Shown here: positions 53,447-64,000 of the stretch, piece by piece
Layout of the letters: each line of letters opens with the position of its first letter
How positions within the stretch are numbered: position 1 is the stretch's first letter
Origin: Jaminaea rosea
Taxonomy: Eukaryota > Basidiomycota > Exobasidiomycetes > Microstromatales
Length of the DNA: 64,000 bases
Assembly (NCBI RefSeq): GCF_003144245.1
Contig: NW_020289975.1
Coordinates: 1,011,496 to 1,075,495, forward strand
Reading direction: 5' to 3'
Notes under the pieces: model-generated
Told to the model about the DNA's origin: nothing
The model's database searches: none
What the model saw: the letters and a program-made list of their open reading frames with translations, nothing else
Program-made: the position numbers and the translations under genes

Positions 53447-55051
53447 ATGGCCAGCACAGGCTCGCTCTACAACCACTCACGCATCACGCGCCAGATGCTG
53501 CGCAGGCATCGTCGCAGCCCTGCCTCCTTCTATCTACATCTCCATCCGGCCTGGATCCGCTTCGAAGACGCCAAGGGGAGGCTGATCCTCGAGGAACCCA
53601 TCACTGCTCCTGTAGCAGGGCCTTCAAGGCTGGCTGGGCAGGACGGAGGACTCACACTGACGCCGGGTAAGGAGCTGCTCAGGTGCATCCGGGATCAACA
53701 GCTGCCCAACTATATGCTCGATCTGTTGGATGCGAGGCGGATACCATTCTACGAGGGTGCGGAGGCATGAGGTATACTGTAATCCTGGTGAAGTGTGCTA
53801 ACCTCTCTACTCACCCGCAGGCTGCCTAATTGTTGAGATCAAAGACCATCGTCAAGGTCCTGCCCCTGGCCAGTCTGGCACCGTCGAACAATCTGGCGCA
53901 GGTCCCGCCGTCGACCCCAAATCGCTGGCAGCTCGACTCGAGGGCGGACATTACGGTGAAGGACCGGCCTTTCTGGCCGCAAAGAAGGCGCGACAGGATG
54001 CGGCGGGAGGCAGTGCAGCAGCGACCTCAACACTGTCCCGTGGGCCCGAGACATATCGTGTTGTGCTCCACCCAACGGAGGAGACGCTCTGGACCGAGCT
54101 GCGGACGCTCAATGACAAGCTCAGTGGTGGGACATGGTCCGAGGAGGAAGGGCTAGAGATTGAAAGCAAGATTCTCAATCTCACCTCGCCGCCACTCTGC
54201 CTCACGCCGGATCCCCACGCAACACGCATCGCCAACGTCATGCTCGCAACGACGGCGCCTCCTTCACGCTATGCACCCGTACGACCAATGCCACATCAGA
54301 AGACGCTTCCCCCCCTAGAGCCACGCAAGGCTACGACCATCAGCGAGTCAGCGGATGATGAGGAAGCGCAGCGTGAGCTGGCAGAGAAGGCTAAGCGCGA
54401 GGCAGTGATGCGAATGATGACTGGTAGCTGGCGCATGTATGCGAAGGACAAGAAGAATACCGCGAGGACCGCTCAAGCGCAGCTGCCCAATAGCGCTGCT
54501 GGCGGCGAGAGGCCATTCACACCCACATTCTCGCGCTTGACGTTCATTGAGAAGTACCGGGCAAAGGCGAACGGGGCAGCGCAGAGTGAGGCAGAGGTCG
54601 GGGAGCGTACACAGGACTCGGGCGCTACCAATCGTGGGGAGCCCTCTGCGAGCGGTGCTGCTGGAAAGAAGGCGTCTGCGGCGACATCCAAAAAGCGCAA
54701 GAAGCAGGAGGAGTCAGCAACGCCAGGAGCGGAGGATGCAGCGCCAGCGCCTAAGGGTAAGAAGAAGAAAACAACAGCGGCCGCCTCAGCGACAGCGACA
54801 ACGCCCGCCGCAGCTAGTCCGGAGCCCAAGGGCAAAGGAGCGAAGGCCGATTCGCCCAAGCCTGCTGCGGCGGCGAAGGGCAAAGCAGCGCCGAAGAAGA
54901 AGGGCACGAAAAAGGGAACGGCAGACGATGCCACATCGGACGCTGCTCCTACGCCTGCGGCAGAGTCTACGGCGGATACGTCGGTTGGGGGAAAGGCGGG
55001 CAAGAAGGCGCCCACCCCAGCGAAGAAGACGCCTGCGAAGGGCAAGAAGGC

Positions 55052-55086
<35 letters not shown>

Positions 55087-55832
55087 CGAATAGCCGCCAG
55101 AGCACCGCCACTCCTGCCCTGCACGCGGCTCAACTCCCAGCTTCCTCCCCACCACGACACGGCGTCAATGCCGCATCGCCTTTTGCTGCAGGAGCCGGCA
55201 TCGCCACGCCCTCCCCAGCCATGTCCCACGCCGCGCCTTCCAATGGAGGAGGCAACTTTGCGCCCAATCTCCCCTTTGGCGTCCCGCAGCATCATCAGCA
55301 ACACCAGCAACAGCAGGCGGCGGCTGCCGCGCAGCTTGCGGCGCATTTCAATCTGCCATTGGGTGTCGGAATGCCGCCTGGTATGGTCGGGCAGACTCAG
55401 GGCCAGCAAGGCCAGCAGCCGGGAGGAGGAATGGGTCTGCCGTTTGCGACGCCTCCGCAGCAAGCTCAAGGGGGCGGGCAGCAGATGGGCAATATGATGG
55501 GTGGAGGAGGAGCTGCGATGAATCAGCTCGCGGCTTTGATGGGCAGTCAAATGGCCAATAATAACAATAACAACGTCAACGCTGGAGGAGTAGGAGGGGC
55601 AAGCTTCGGCGGTCTGGCTGGGAACAATGCTCATACGGCAGCTCAAGTCGCCCAGCAGCTTCAGCAGCATCCCAATTTCAGCCAGCTTCCACCGGCCGTG
55701 CAGCACCAAGTCATGCAGTGGCAGCAGAGGCAGCAGCAGCAGGGCCAAGGTGGGGGACAAGGAGGAGGTGGTGCGCAGGGAGGTGGAGGAGGAGGAATGC
55801 TTCCCCCGGGATGGCCTATGGCGCAGAGGTAA
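53447..55832 (+). CDS. SPT20: SAGA complex subunit Spt20
   Basis: Two exons (53447-53756 and 53821-55832) with a 64-bp intron (GTGCGG donor, GCTAAC branch site, CAG acceptor) give 773 residues from ATG 53447 (MASTGSLYNHSRITRQ). Residues about 10-240 carry the Spt20 domain: PASFYLHLHPAWIRFED, RIPFYEGCLIVEIKDHR (split by the intron) and ETYRVVLHPTEETLWTELRT, followed by RLTFIEKYRAK. The rest is low complexity: an alternating Ala/Lys-rich stretch, a run of about 11 Gln from CAG repeats, then a Gln/Gly/Met-rich activation-type tail. Spt20 holds SAGA together and supports TBP recruitment in the nucleus. Confidence 0.9.
55053..55085 (+). repeat. CAG trinucleotide run (poly-Gln)
   Basis: About eleven uninterrupted CAG triplets inside SPT20 coding for a poly-glutamine run. 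Confidence 0.95.
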
Positions 55833-56220
55833 TGTGAAGCTTAATAAGAAGGATGATGTTTCAGGAAGTTGTGAGATAGTCGCAATGTCATTGAGCTTGA
55901 ATAGCTGTATTCGAGATGCATCGCAGCATGCTTCATGTCGCTTTGAGCTCCTTCGTCTGTGCTGTCGCGGAGTCTGGTAGTCCGTCCAGTATCGATGACC
56001 CTCTCACTCAGCGCGCGCAGCCATTTCCTCGCTCGGCCGAGCTTTCCCCCGTCCGCGATTTGCAGGCACGAGGCGGGCGAGGAGGCGGGCAGGCGGGCAG
56101 GCGGGCAGGCGGACAGTCACTTGGACAGCCGGGCGGGCGGGCAGCCAGTCGTCAAGGCGAGTTGCGGCCATTTTGACCTTTCGTTACCACCACCAATCCT
56201 TCCTCTTCTGATTCGACAAG
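55833..56220. other. Intergenic with GC-rich minisatellite
   Basis: Between SPT20 and the proposed eL42 leader exon, both plus strand. It should contain the SPT20 3' end and the eL42 promoter. Includes the tandem GGCGGGCA repeat at 56083-56114. Confidence 0.5.
56083..56114. repeat. AGGCGGGC tandem repeat, about four units
   Basis: 8-bp units repeated about four times, the last diverged, with further GGCGGGC-like copies just downstream (about 56130-56142), in the eL42 promoter region. Confidence 0.85.
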
Positions 56221-57567
<1,347 letters not shown>

Positions 57568-58806
57568 GGGTGCTCCCGTTAGCACCTTTTCGGCTCGTAG
57601 GGTTACTCAGCGTCCTTCGGCTCCACCTTCAAGGGTTACCGGGATCTTCAAGGTCCCATCTCCTCAGGTTTGGCTCGCCGTCGCGACTGTGTGCTGTTCC
57701 CCTTCAGCCATTCTCTTTGCCGCGATTGTATTGCAATACGACGAAGCCCTTGTATCACCTCCACGGAACATGTGTGAGCCCTCCCTGGCGATCCTTTGCG
57801 TGATCTCCGCTGCCCGTCATGCTGGACATGATGACGCGCTCGAGGCCGTGAGCTTCGACGAGAAGAAGTCGGTGTCCAAGTCGACCCAACCGCCACGCGT
57901 CACTCGCGAGTTAAAGTCGACCGTGAATGCTTGAGCGCAAGCACATCATGGTCAGAGATCATAGACGAGATCGAGGAGTAGACTAGCCGTGTAGGAAGAA
58001 CCTTTCGCACCCGTTCTTCACCTGGAGTCTCCTTGGGGTGGCGGACGTCCGTCAACGCTACGGTGAGCGGTGACACCGTGTTGCTCTGCTCGCGCTTGGC
58101 GACCCACCGTTCTCAGTCAAGAGCTGCTTACTGGGCATGCGCCTGTCCCTGCTCCTTCGCTATACTCAGCCTCCAGAACACGAGGCTAAGCGGCCATACT
58201 CATGGCAGCCAGCGGCTCGCAAGAAGTCGCACAAGAGCCGCCGGCTGGTCGAGACGGCGGCAGTAAAGCGGGCCGCACTTCGGTGTAGAGCATCGGGATT
58301 GCTGTGCACGGCGGGCGGCTTTGGAGTGGAGGGGCGAACGCATATGCTATCGGTCAACAATTCCAATGAGCTGAGCGCTCCGACTCCGCAGCGTCAAATC
58401 TCGTGGCGAGAGCTTGGACGGTGACTGCATGATCGTCGGTGAAGCCCAGAGCGTGTCCATTGCACGGTAGCCAATAGACCAATGTCCCGCCGCTTCGTGA
58501 CTTGTCCGCGAGGGAAAGGTCATGCGACCATCGACCCATACCAACGATCGGGCTTTGAGGGTTTCGCGGGGATTGCGACAGCAAACGCCGCGCCGGTATT
58601 GGAAGGGCCGGAGGAGGTCGACGATCAGGAGAATGCCAAGGTGCTCGGCGCGGCATTTCAGAAAACGGATCACTTAGGAGAGACGAAGCTGTGCACAGCT
58701 ATGCCCACTCTTTACTCGACGTCGCATCGTACAAGAGGCGGTGCATGCCAAGCTCGTAGCTCGTCGTTGCTTCTCCAATCCAAGACATCCCTCCTTAGCC
58801 TCTCAA
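57568..58806. other. 1.2-kb region without a confident gene
   Basis: Follows eL42 and precedes the secreted-family gene, both plus strand; probably the eL42 3' end and the secreted gene's promoter. Open frames exist on both strands (for example plus 58482-58740), but none has a recognisable domain or clear splice structure. Confidence 0.4.
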
Positions 58807-59592
58807 ATGTCCCCGCTCACCATATCCTTCCTTCGAGCTATCATCCAAGGGTGCAATGTGACCGCATTGGTGCCTACCATCATTGTTGCCGCCATCGCCC
58901 TCGCCACCGTCTCACAGACCGCACCTGCCGGGTCTGTTGCCCTGAACGTCACCGACCTCGCAGGTAAGCTGTTTGCTCACAACAGTATGAGCAGTGCAGT
59001 GACGTAGACCCGCCGGTACTCACGCAGCTCGCACAGCCGACGATTGCACTCGACCCAACATCATGTGCATCCGGTGAGTATCCACTCCCCTTGCTCTCAA
59101 GTCTTGCCCTCATCTCTCACTCCATCGTCCGCAGCGCAACCCGTCGCATCACCGTGACAGGCGATGGCATCTCTCACTCCGAGATAGTCGGCAGAGACGA
59201 GATCGTCTACCATCTCTCCGCCGGTGGAGCGCACGGGTCGGCGCACGGCTGCGTCACGCCAGACAGCGGCGTTTCGACGGCTTGGTGGCATATGGGGACG
59301 TGGGGGGACCATAAGACATTTGATGGTACAGGAAGCGCCAACCACAGGCTTGGGGTGCATACGGGCGGTCTTATGAGATGGCGGGTAGGCGCTGACGATG
59401 TCACCCTCGTGCGCCGCAGGGCTACTTCTCTCCGAACGCTCAAGGAACAGGCGTGAGTACGAAGAACAGGAGCGAGGCGTACGTCTTGCCTTTCTACTAC
59501 TCACACTCACGTCTGCGCTCAATACTTCGCAGACCGTTCATGGTAAGACCTTCGTCACGACGGACGCCGATCTCATCCTCTACTGCACGTAG
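58807..59592 (+). CDS. Small secreted four-cysteine protein
   Basis: Five exons (58807-58963, 59028-59073, 59135-59354, 59420-59452, 59533-59592) give 171 residues from ATG 58807 (MSPLTISFLRAIIQG). The leader has a hydrophobic core (LVPTIIVAAIALATVSQTAP), consistent with secretion or a membrane anchor. The mature part follows the family plan: CTRPNIMC, ITVTGDGI, GCVTPDSG, TFDGTG, GYFSPNAQ, then DADLILYCT at the end. Introns after the leader, after C-x6-C-[IL/R], before GYF and before TVHG match positions in the copies at 0.5-2.8 kb in place and phase where comparable, showing common descent. The GTGCAT donor of intron 3 is weak. Function unknown. Confidence 0.72.
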
Positions 59593-59703
59593 AGCTTCAA
59601 CGCCAAGGTCCTCGAATCTTCTTCTGGCTTCAACCCTGCTCTGCTCAGCCGCCGGTCGGTTTGTTGCATGGCTATGCTCTTGTCAATTGATACAGTGTCG
59701 CGG

Positions 59704-62091
59704 CTACTCCTCGCCGCCATCTTGCTCCATGTCCTCTGCCATGACAGCAGACTCTTGCAATTCTCCGTCTGACGCGCCACCATCCACCGCTCCCGCGATT
59801 TCTTCCGCTGCAGCAGCCGGTGATCCCTTTGTCTCTTCTGCTTGCGCCTGCTGTTGCTGCTGCTGCTGCCTCCAAGCATGCGCCATAGCCAACAGCTTGA
59901 ACGATTGCTTCGCTCTACCCTCATCATCATCGTCGTCAGGGAAGAGCAAGTCGTAATACTCTTCCATCTCCGTGCCGTCACCACCAGGTACGGCCCTTCT
60001 CTTCTTGACAACGCGTGGCATCCTCGCCTGAACGCTCTGATGCTCTTCTGTTGAGCCATGTTGCGCTTCGAAGGTTTTCCAGGATTCGAGCAGGACGACA
60101 CGCTCCTCTTTGAGCTTGCGCGACTGCAGCTCCTTGTATCCGCGCAGGAAGACTTCGCGAGCCGCGGCAGCGCAAGCGGCACGTCTCTCTTGACGAGCTG
60201 CCTGCTGCTCAGGCGTGAGCTCCGTGTGCGCCTTCTCAGCTCCCTCCTCGTCGTCGTCGTCATCACCCTCATCCTCATCTTCCTCCGCCGCAATTGCCCT
60301 CTGCATCTTACTCAGCGCCCAGCTGACCCACACCTTGACATGCCCCGTCTTCGCCACCAAGCGCTCATACAGACCATCCACCCTCTCCCACTGCCTCTCC
60401 GCGAACTCAAAGTCGATGAAAGCCTTCCACAGCACCTCGGGCATCTCCATGGCCCCCTGCTGCGTGCCCAGCTCAAAGATGGCGCGCGCTCGCTCCTCGT
60501 CGAATAGATCGCGCTCCAACTCTGCAAAGCGGACCCAGAGGCGCGGATTGGTGGGGTCCCAGTCTAGAGAGCGTTCGTAAATCGTGCGGGCTCGGTCAAA
60601 TTCCTTGAGGGAGAGCTCGAGGTCCACATATCCACGAAAGAGCCGCTCCTTGGGACACATGCCGATGGAGGCGCCTAATGCTTTGCGTGCTGCAGTGAGG
60701 TCAAGCCGGCGAACCTCAAAGTTGGCGTACTGTAGCCAGAGCTTGGCGAAGGTGAAGCTGCGGTGTGGTACGAGCTCGAGCGCGGCCTTGTACACTTGCC
60801 TACACCTGTCAAAGTCTTGCGCGTCGAGCTCCTCGAACAAGGCATAGGAGAGCCAGAGGAAGATGTAGCGCCGCCAGTGCCGCTTCTCTTTCGATGGCGG
60901 GATGTTGCTCACTGCCCGTTCGTAGACGTCGCGGACGCGAGCCTTTGCTTGTGTGGCTTCCTTTGAGTCTACTGCCACCCCAGATGACAGTAGAGCATGA
61001 TAGGCATCCTCCTCTAGCCGTGTGTAGTCGAACCATGCATCATAGTTGCTCCCACTTGCAGCCACGTCCTCCTCGTACTGTATACGGCGCTTCCCCAAGA
61101 CGGTATCCTCCACGCCTTCTCGCGACCCAAATTGCTTCTCAAATCGCGTATACGACGAGTAGATACCTGCGCTCTTGCTGCGTGGCAACTTCTCCAGTGC
61201 GTACTTGTAGATGACCCTCGCCCGATCGTACTCCTTCAGTCTTGTCTCCATCTTGGCAAAGGCCGTATATACCGTCTGCGCCTTCTCCATCCTGTCCTCA
61301 TCCTCGCCAAAGAACTCCAGAGCCATAGTAAAGACTCGTCTGGCCTCGTCGTATGCGCCGCGGTCCTCTTCGAACTTGGACCATTTGATCCACTGCCGCG
61401 GATCGGGATGGCAGGTAACGCTTCGCTCCCAGACAGCGCTCGCCCGCTCCATCTCCTTGTATCTGACCTCCAAGCCGACGTAAGCTGCCCAAGCCTTTTC
61501 ATCCGGTTGCCAAGACATCCAACGCTCGAACACCTGACGAGCTCCGTCGACGTTGCCGAGCAGCTCTTCCAATTGGACGTACTTGTACCAGAGGGCGTCA
61601 ACGCGCGGAAGAATCGATACGGCACGGTCGTAGAGGTTGCGGGCATGCTGGATGTTGCGATTCTTGAGCTCCGTCTCGGTGTAGCGGACCCATATGTTGG
61701 TATTGGAAGGGTCGACATCCAGGGCTCGCTCGAAGACGGAGCGCGAGCGTGGGAGCTCACCCTGCGATGCTTCCCAGACTGCATAGCGGATCCATGTTGT
61801 AATCTGAGCGGGGCAAGGAGGTCAAAGAAGTCAGCATGGATTTGCGAGCTCAGGGATCTCATGAATACTGACATTGCCCCTCGTTCTCCTGATCTGCTCC
61901 TCAAAGTCCTTTCTCTTCCTGCCTCTGTACTCTTCGAGCTCCTCATAATCCTCGACGCGAGTCTTCGTCTGAGGAAGGGGCTGCTCCTGTCTCTCATGTG
62001 CCTCTCGTAGGATCTGCTCCGCCGAGATCTGGATAGGCGCCGGCGCACGGTTCTTGATGCGGGGCGCTGACGACCGTGAAGAGGACGCCAT
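59704..62091 (-). CDS. CLF1: Splicing factor Clf1/Syf3 (crooked neck)
   Basis: Two exons (61873-62091 and 59704-61803; 69-bp intron) give 772 residues from ATG 62091 ([20 protein letters not shown]). The N-terminal block [16 protein letters not shown] and [19 protein letters not shown] is the family signature. About fifteen HAT repeats follow (for example [57 protein letters not shown]). The C terminus is acidic and Gln/Ala-rich with [11 protein letters not shown]. Clf1 scaffolds the Prp19-associated complex during spliceosome activation and also affects replication initiation in yeast. The intron's donor is GTCAGT, a rarer form in this window. The stop is 111 bp from the convergent secreted gene. 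Confidence 0.95.
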
Positions 62092-62411
62092 GGCGACAGG
62101 CCAGACGAGGATGAGTTGGTTGATGGGATCCGAAGTGTGGATGAATGCCGCTTTACCCAGTCTTGTCCCGCTCGACAGGCACCTCTCTCCGTCGCGACGG
62201 ATTCGTGGGCGGAACGGAATACAGCTGCTCTCTCGACTGAGACCCATGTCCCTCTATGTGCTCAGTCCGCTGCTCTTCTCCACCATGCAGCTCGACTGCT
62301 CGACTGCTCGACGCTAGTGGACTGTAACTCTCGCTCAAAGTCGCGCTCGCATGTTGCTGTCTTTGCCTCGTCATCATCGCCATTGATCATCCCCTTCATT
62401 CGCCGCCCGCC
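62092..62411. other. Divergent promoter region, CLF1 and copper-fist gene
   Basis: 320-bp gap between the divergent starts of CLF1 (-) and the copper-fist regulator (+); should hold both promoters. No copper-response element is claimed. Confidence 0.5.
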
Positions 62412-63587
62412 ATGCCAGTCGTCAATGGCGTCAAGATGGCCTGCGAGAACTGCATCCGCGGTCATCGCAGTGCCGTATGCCCACACACGTACCGACAACT
62501 CTTCGAGGTCCGCTCAAGGGGTCGACCTAAAGGCTGTACCATCGACAAGTCGACTGGCAAGTGGACAAAGCCAACAGCAAAGCAGCCTCGCAAGTCGAGA
62601 TGCTGCGGCGAGGACAAATGCAAATGCCTCGTGGTCGACGACGACGTCATCGAAAAGAGGGACTGTGATGCCTGCGGACCTGGCCTGGCCCAGAGACCCT
62701 TGACCACGCCCGTAGACCTCGCAGCAGACGTGGCAGCCGCAGCTGCTGAGGCTCCCTCCCCAGCTCACTCCTTCTACGTAGAGTTTGACTGCACTTGTCA
62801 AGGCGCATGCTCGTGCTTGGGATGCAATAAGCACGGCAAAAGTCAAGAGCCAGAGGCGCCTGCCAGCTGCTGCTCCTCGCGGTCAAAGGCAAAGTCGAAG
62901 ACGCCACCCCAGCAGCCAGCGCGACCTGCAACAGAAGAGTGCTGTACCAGCTGTCTGCCTTGCGTCATTGCGCCATTCGACAGACCAGGCGCGATTCCTG
63001 CCGCATCCTCGTCGTCTGAGCCTGCACCTACGCCACCAATGGACCTCGCCACCTTCCACCGCACCCACATCGACGATCCTGAGCGACGCTCCTGGTTTCG
63101 AGCTCAGATGGAGCAAGAGGAAAGCAGTGGAAGCGGTAGCAGCAATGTCAGCGACAGTCTTCGATCCACCTCCGATGGCACTCTTGACCCTGTCAGACGA
63201 CCGCGTCCACCAGCGAACGCCGAGGTCCCGTGGGGCGAACGGCTTCCAGGTGAGCTGGACCATCAGTGGCAAAAACGCATGGGCTTCAACTACCTCACTC
63301 CGGATAGTGTGCGCATCTTTGACACTGCGCGCGAGTTTAGAGAAGAGAGGCAGCGGGAACGCGAGCAGGAGGAACAAGTCGAAGAGGAGGAGAAGATCGA
63401 ACGACAAAGTCAACAGCAGCAAGACCAGCAGCGGGCCAAGAGGGCCCAAGCTACCGTCGAAAGCCAAGCCCAGGATGAGGCAGAGTTGGATGAGCTGAGA
63501 CGCCAGGCCTTGTCTGGTAGACGCAAGAAGCCGAGGGTGGATGAGGGCCCTGCCGTAGCTGCACCGATGACGACATCGTCTTACTGA
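62412..63587 (+). CDS. Copper-fist transcription factor
   Basis: Intronless 391-residue protein. The first 45 residues form a copper-fist DNA-binding domain: MPVVNGVKMACENCIRGHRS, then AVCPHTYRQLFEV and the minor-groove hook RSRGRPKGC. The pattern C-x2-C-x8-C-x-H and the R-G-R-P motif match Ace1/Mac1/Cuf1. Two further Cys-rich patches, CCGEDKCKCL (about 58-67) and CTCQGACSCLGC (about 126-137), are C-x-C types able to bind Cu(I), and CCTSCLPC follows. So it is probably a copper sensor that activates or represses metal-homeostasis genes in the nucleus. The C terminus is a Gln/Glu coiled coil. Whether it is an activator of detoxification or of uptake cannot be told. Confidence 0.9.
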   Translation: MPVVNGVKMACENCIRGHRSAVCPHTYRQLFEVRSRGRPKGCTIDKSTGKWTKPTAKQPRKSRCCGEDKCKCLVVDDDVIEKRDCDACGPGLAQRPLTTPVDLAADVAAAAAEAPSPAHSFYVEFDCTCQGACSCLGCNKHGKSQEPEAPASCCSSRSKAKSKTPPQQPARPATEECCTSCLPCVIAPFDRPGAIPAASSSSEPAPTPPMDLATFHRTHIDDPERRSWFRAQMEQEESSGSGSSNVSDSLRSTSDGTLDPVRRPRPPANAEVPWGERLPGELDHQWQKRMGFNYLTPDSVRIFDTAREFREERQREREQEEQVEEEEKIERQSQQQQDQQRAKRAQATVESQAQDEAELDELRRQALSGRRKKPRVDEGPAVAAPMTTSSY

Positions 63588-63952
63588 AAGTCGATCGCAT
63601 TGCGGCGAGAAGGGGAGACGCCGTTTGCACCATACCATCCTTGATACCCCATACATACTTCCAATGCCTCCGCATTCGCCGTCTTCCTACGGAGACACTC
63701 GAGACATCACGAGGGCAGCAATCTCGCGCTAGTCTTTTGCTATCGGTGAGTACTAAGACTAGCTGAGTTGGAAGAGGCAGCCACTAGTAGATGGCGCGTT
63801 GTACGATGATCAACACCGCTTCAGATGTCATCCTTGATCGTAAGAGGAGCGGAAGCTGCTCCCTTTGACGAGACGGTATAGGGCAAGATTCCCATTCTCG
63901 CGTCTTCCTCTACTCAGGCGGGCTGCCCCCTCCCCCCTTCGTCAGCCACACC
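63588..63952. other. Intergenic at right edge
   Basis: Between the copper-fist gene and a probable gene start at 63953; likely the promoter of the latter. No repeats seen. Confidence 0.45.
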
Positions 63953-64000
63953 ATGTCGCTCGCCTTACGAAACTTTCACGTCCTCGCCTTCGATCGACCC
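63953..64000 (+). CDS. Possible start of a gene, cut by window edge
   Basis: ATG in the context CACCATGTC opens 16 codons (MSLALRNFHVLAFDRP) to the window end. The context and position after a promoter-sized gap suggest a real start, but no family can be named from this fragment. Confidence 0.35.
   Translation, partial: MSLALRNFHVLAFDRP

Noticed and set aside
54473-55760. Cys- and Leu/Arg-rich antisense frames over SPT20
   Set aside because: They are the complement of Ala/Lys/Gln-rich and CAG-repeat coding sequence.
57641-57830. RING-like Cys/His pattern after RPL42
   Set aside because: The frame has a stop within the pattern and the spacing does not fit a RING; it follows the RPL42 stop and is likely 3' sequence.

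Overview
The window is nuclear DNA of a basidiomycete fungus, most likely an Ustilaginomycotina-type (smut-related) yeast or plant associate. I infer this from GC-rich, gene-dense sequence, short introns (mostly 58-92 bp, GTGAGT-like donors, CTGAC/CTAAC branch sites, CAG/TAG acceptors) and the gene content. The genus cannot be fixed from the sequence alone. No transposon, LTR element, CRISPR array, rRNA or convincing tRNA was seen.

Layout. 0.5-2.8 kb: minus-strand copies of a small secreted four-cysteine protein family, one of them apparently a two-domain protein. 3.1-12.6 kb: an RNase P/MRP-type zinc-ribbon protein, a GNAT acetyltransferase fused to an Mss4 domain, the branchpoint-bridging protein BBP/SF1, and an atypical bZIP factor. 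12.6-27.3 kb: a sparser stretch with a four-span membrane protein, an MFS drug-type transporter, the vacuolar TRP channel YVC1, a hypothetical gene next to an OMA1-like scrap, and a giant SABATH methyltransferase. 27.3-29.8 kb: 2.5 kb without a convincing gene. 29.8-42.5 kb: ribosomal protein eL30, a 14-exon KRE6/SKN1 glucan-synthesis glycosidase, an ADF-H/coiled-coil/PH protein, a small two-exon gene, an ENV7/STK16-type kinase and an FSH1 serine hydrolase. 42.5-55.8 kb: tightly packed genes for NRDE2, CWC27 cyclophilin, bifunctional aminodeoxychorismate synthase, DPH7, an NDP kinase and SPT20. 56.2-64 kb: ribosomal protein eL42, a further secreted-family copy on the opposite strand, CLF1, a copper-fist transcription factor and the start of one more gene at the edge.

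Common threads. Four genes serve pre-mRNA splicing or RNA surveillance (BBP, CWC27, CLF1, NRDE2); these are not obviously clustered by function. NRDE2/CWC27, ENV7/FSH1 and ABZ1/DPH7 are divergent pairs sharing intergenic regions of about 180-230 bp. Both ribosomal protein genes have a long 5' intron that appears to interrupt the start codon.

The most novel material is the secreted family: four domains in three loci, with a C-x6-C-[IL] signature, a later Gly/Ala-Cys, an F-[DK]-G turn and a C-terminal Cys, and with intron positions shared between copies. Exon boundaries were built by hand from splice motifs, frame and family alignment from memory. They are checked for frame closure but not by transcript data.
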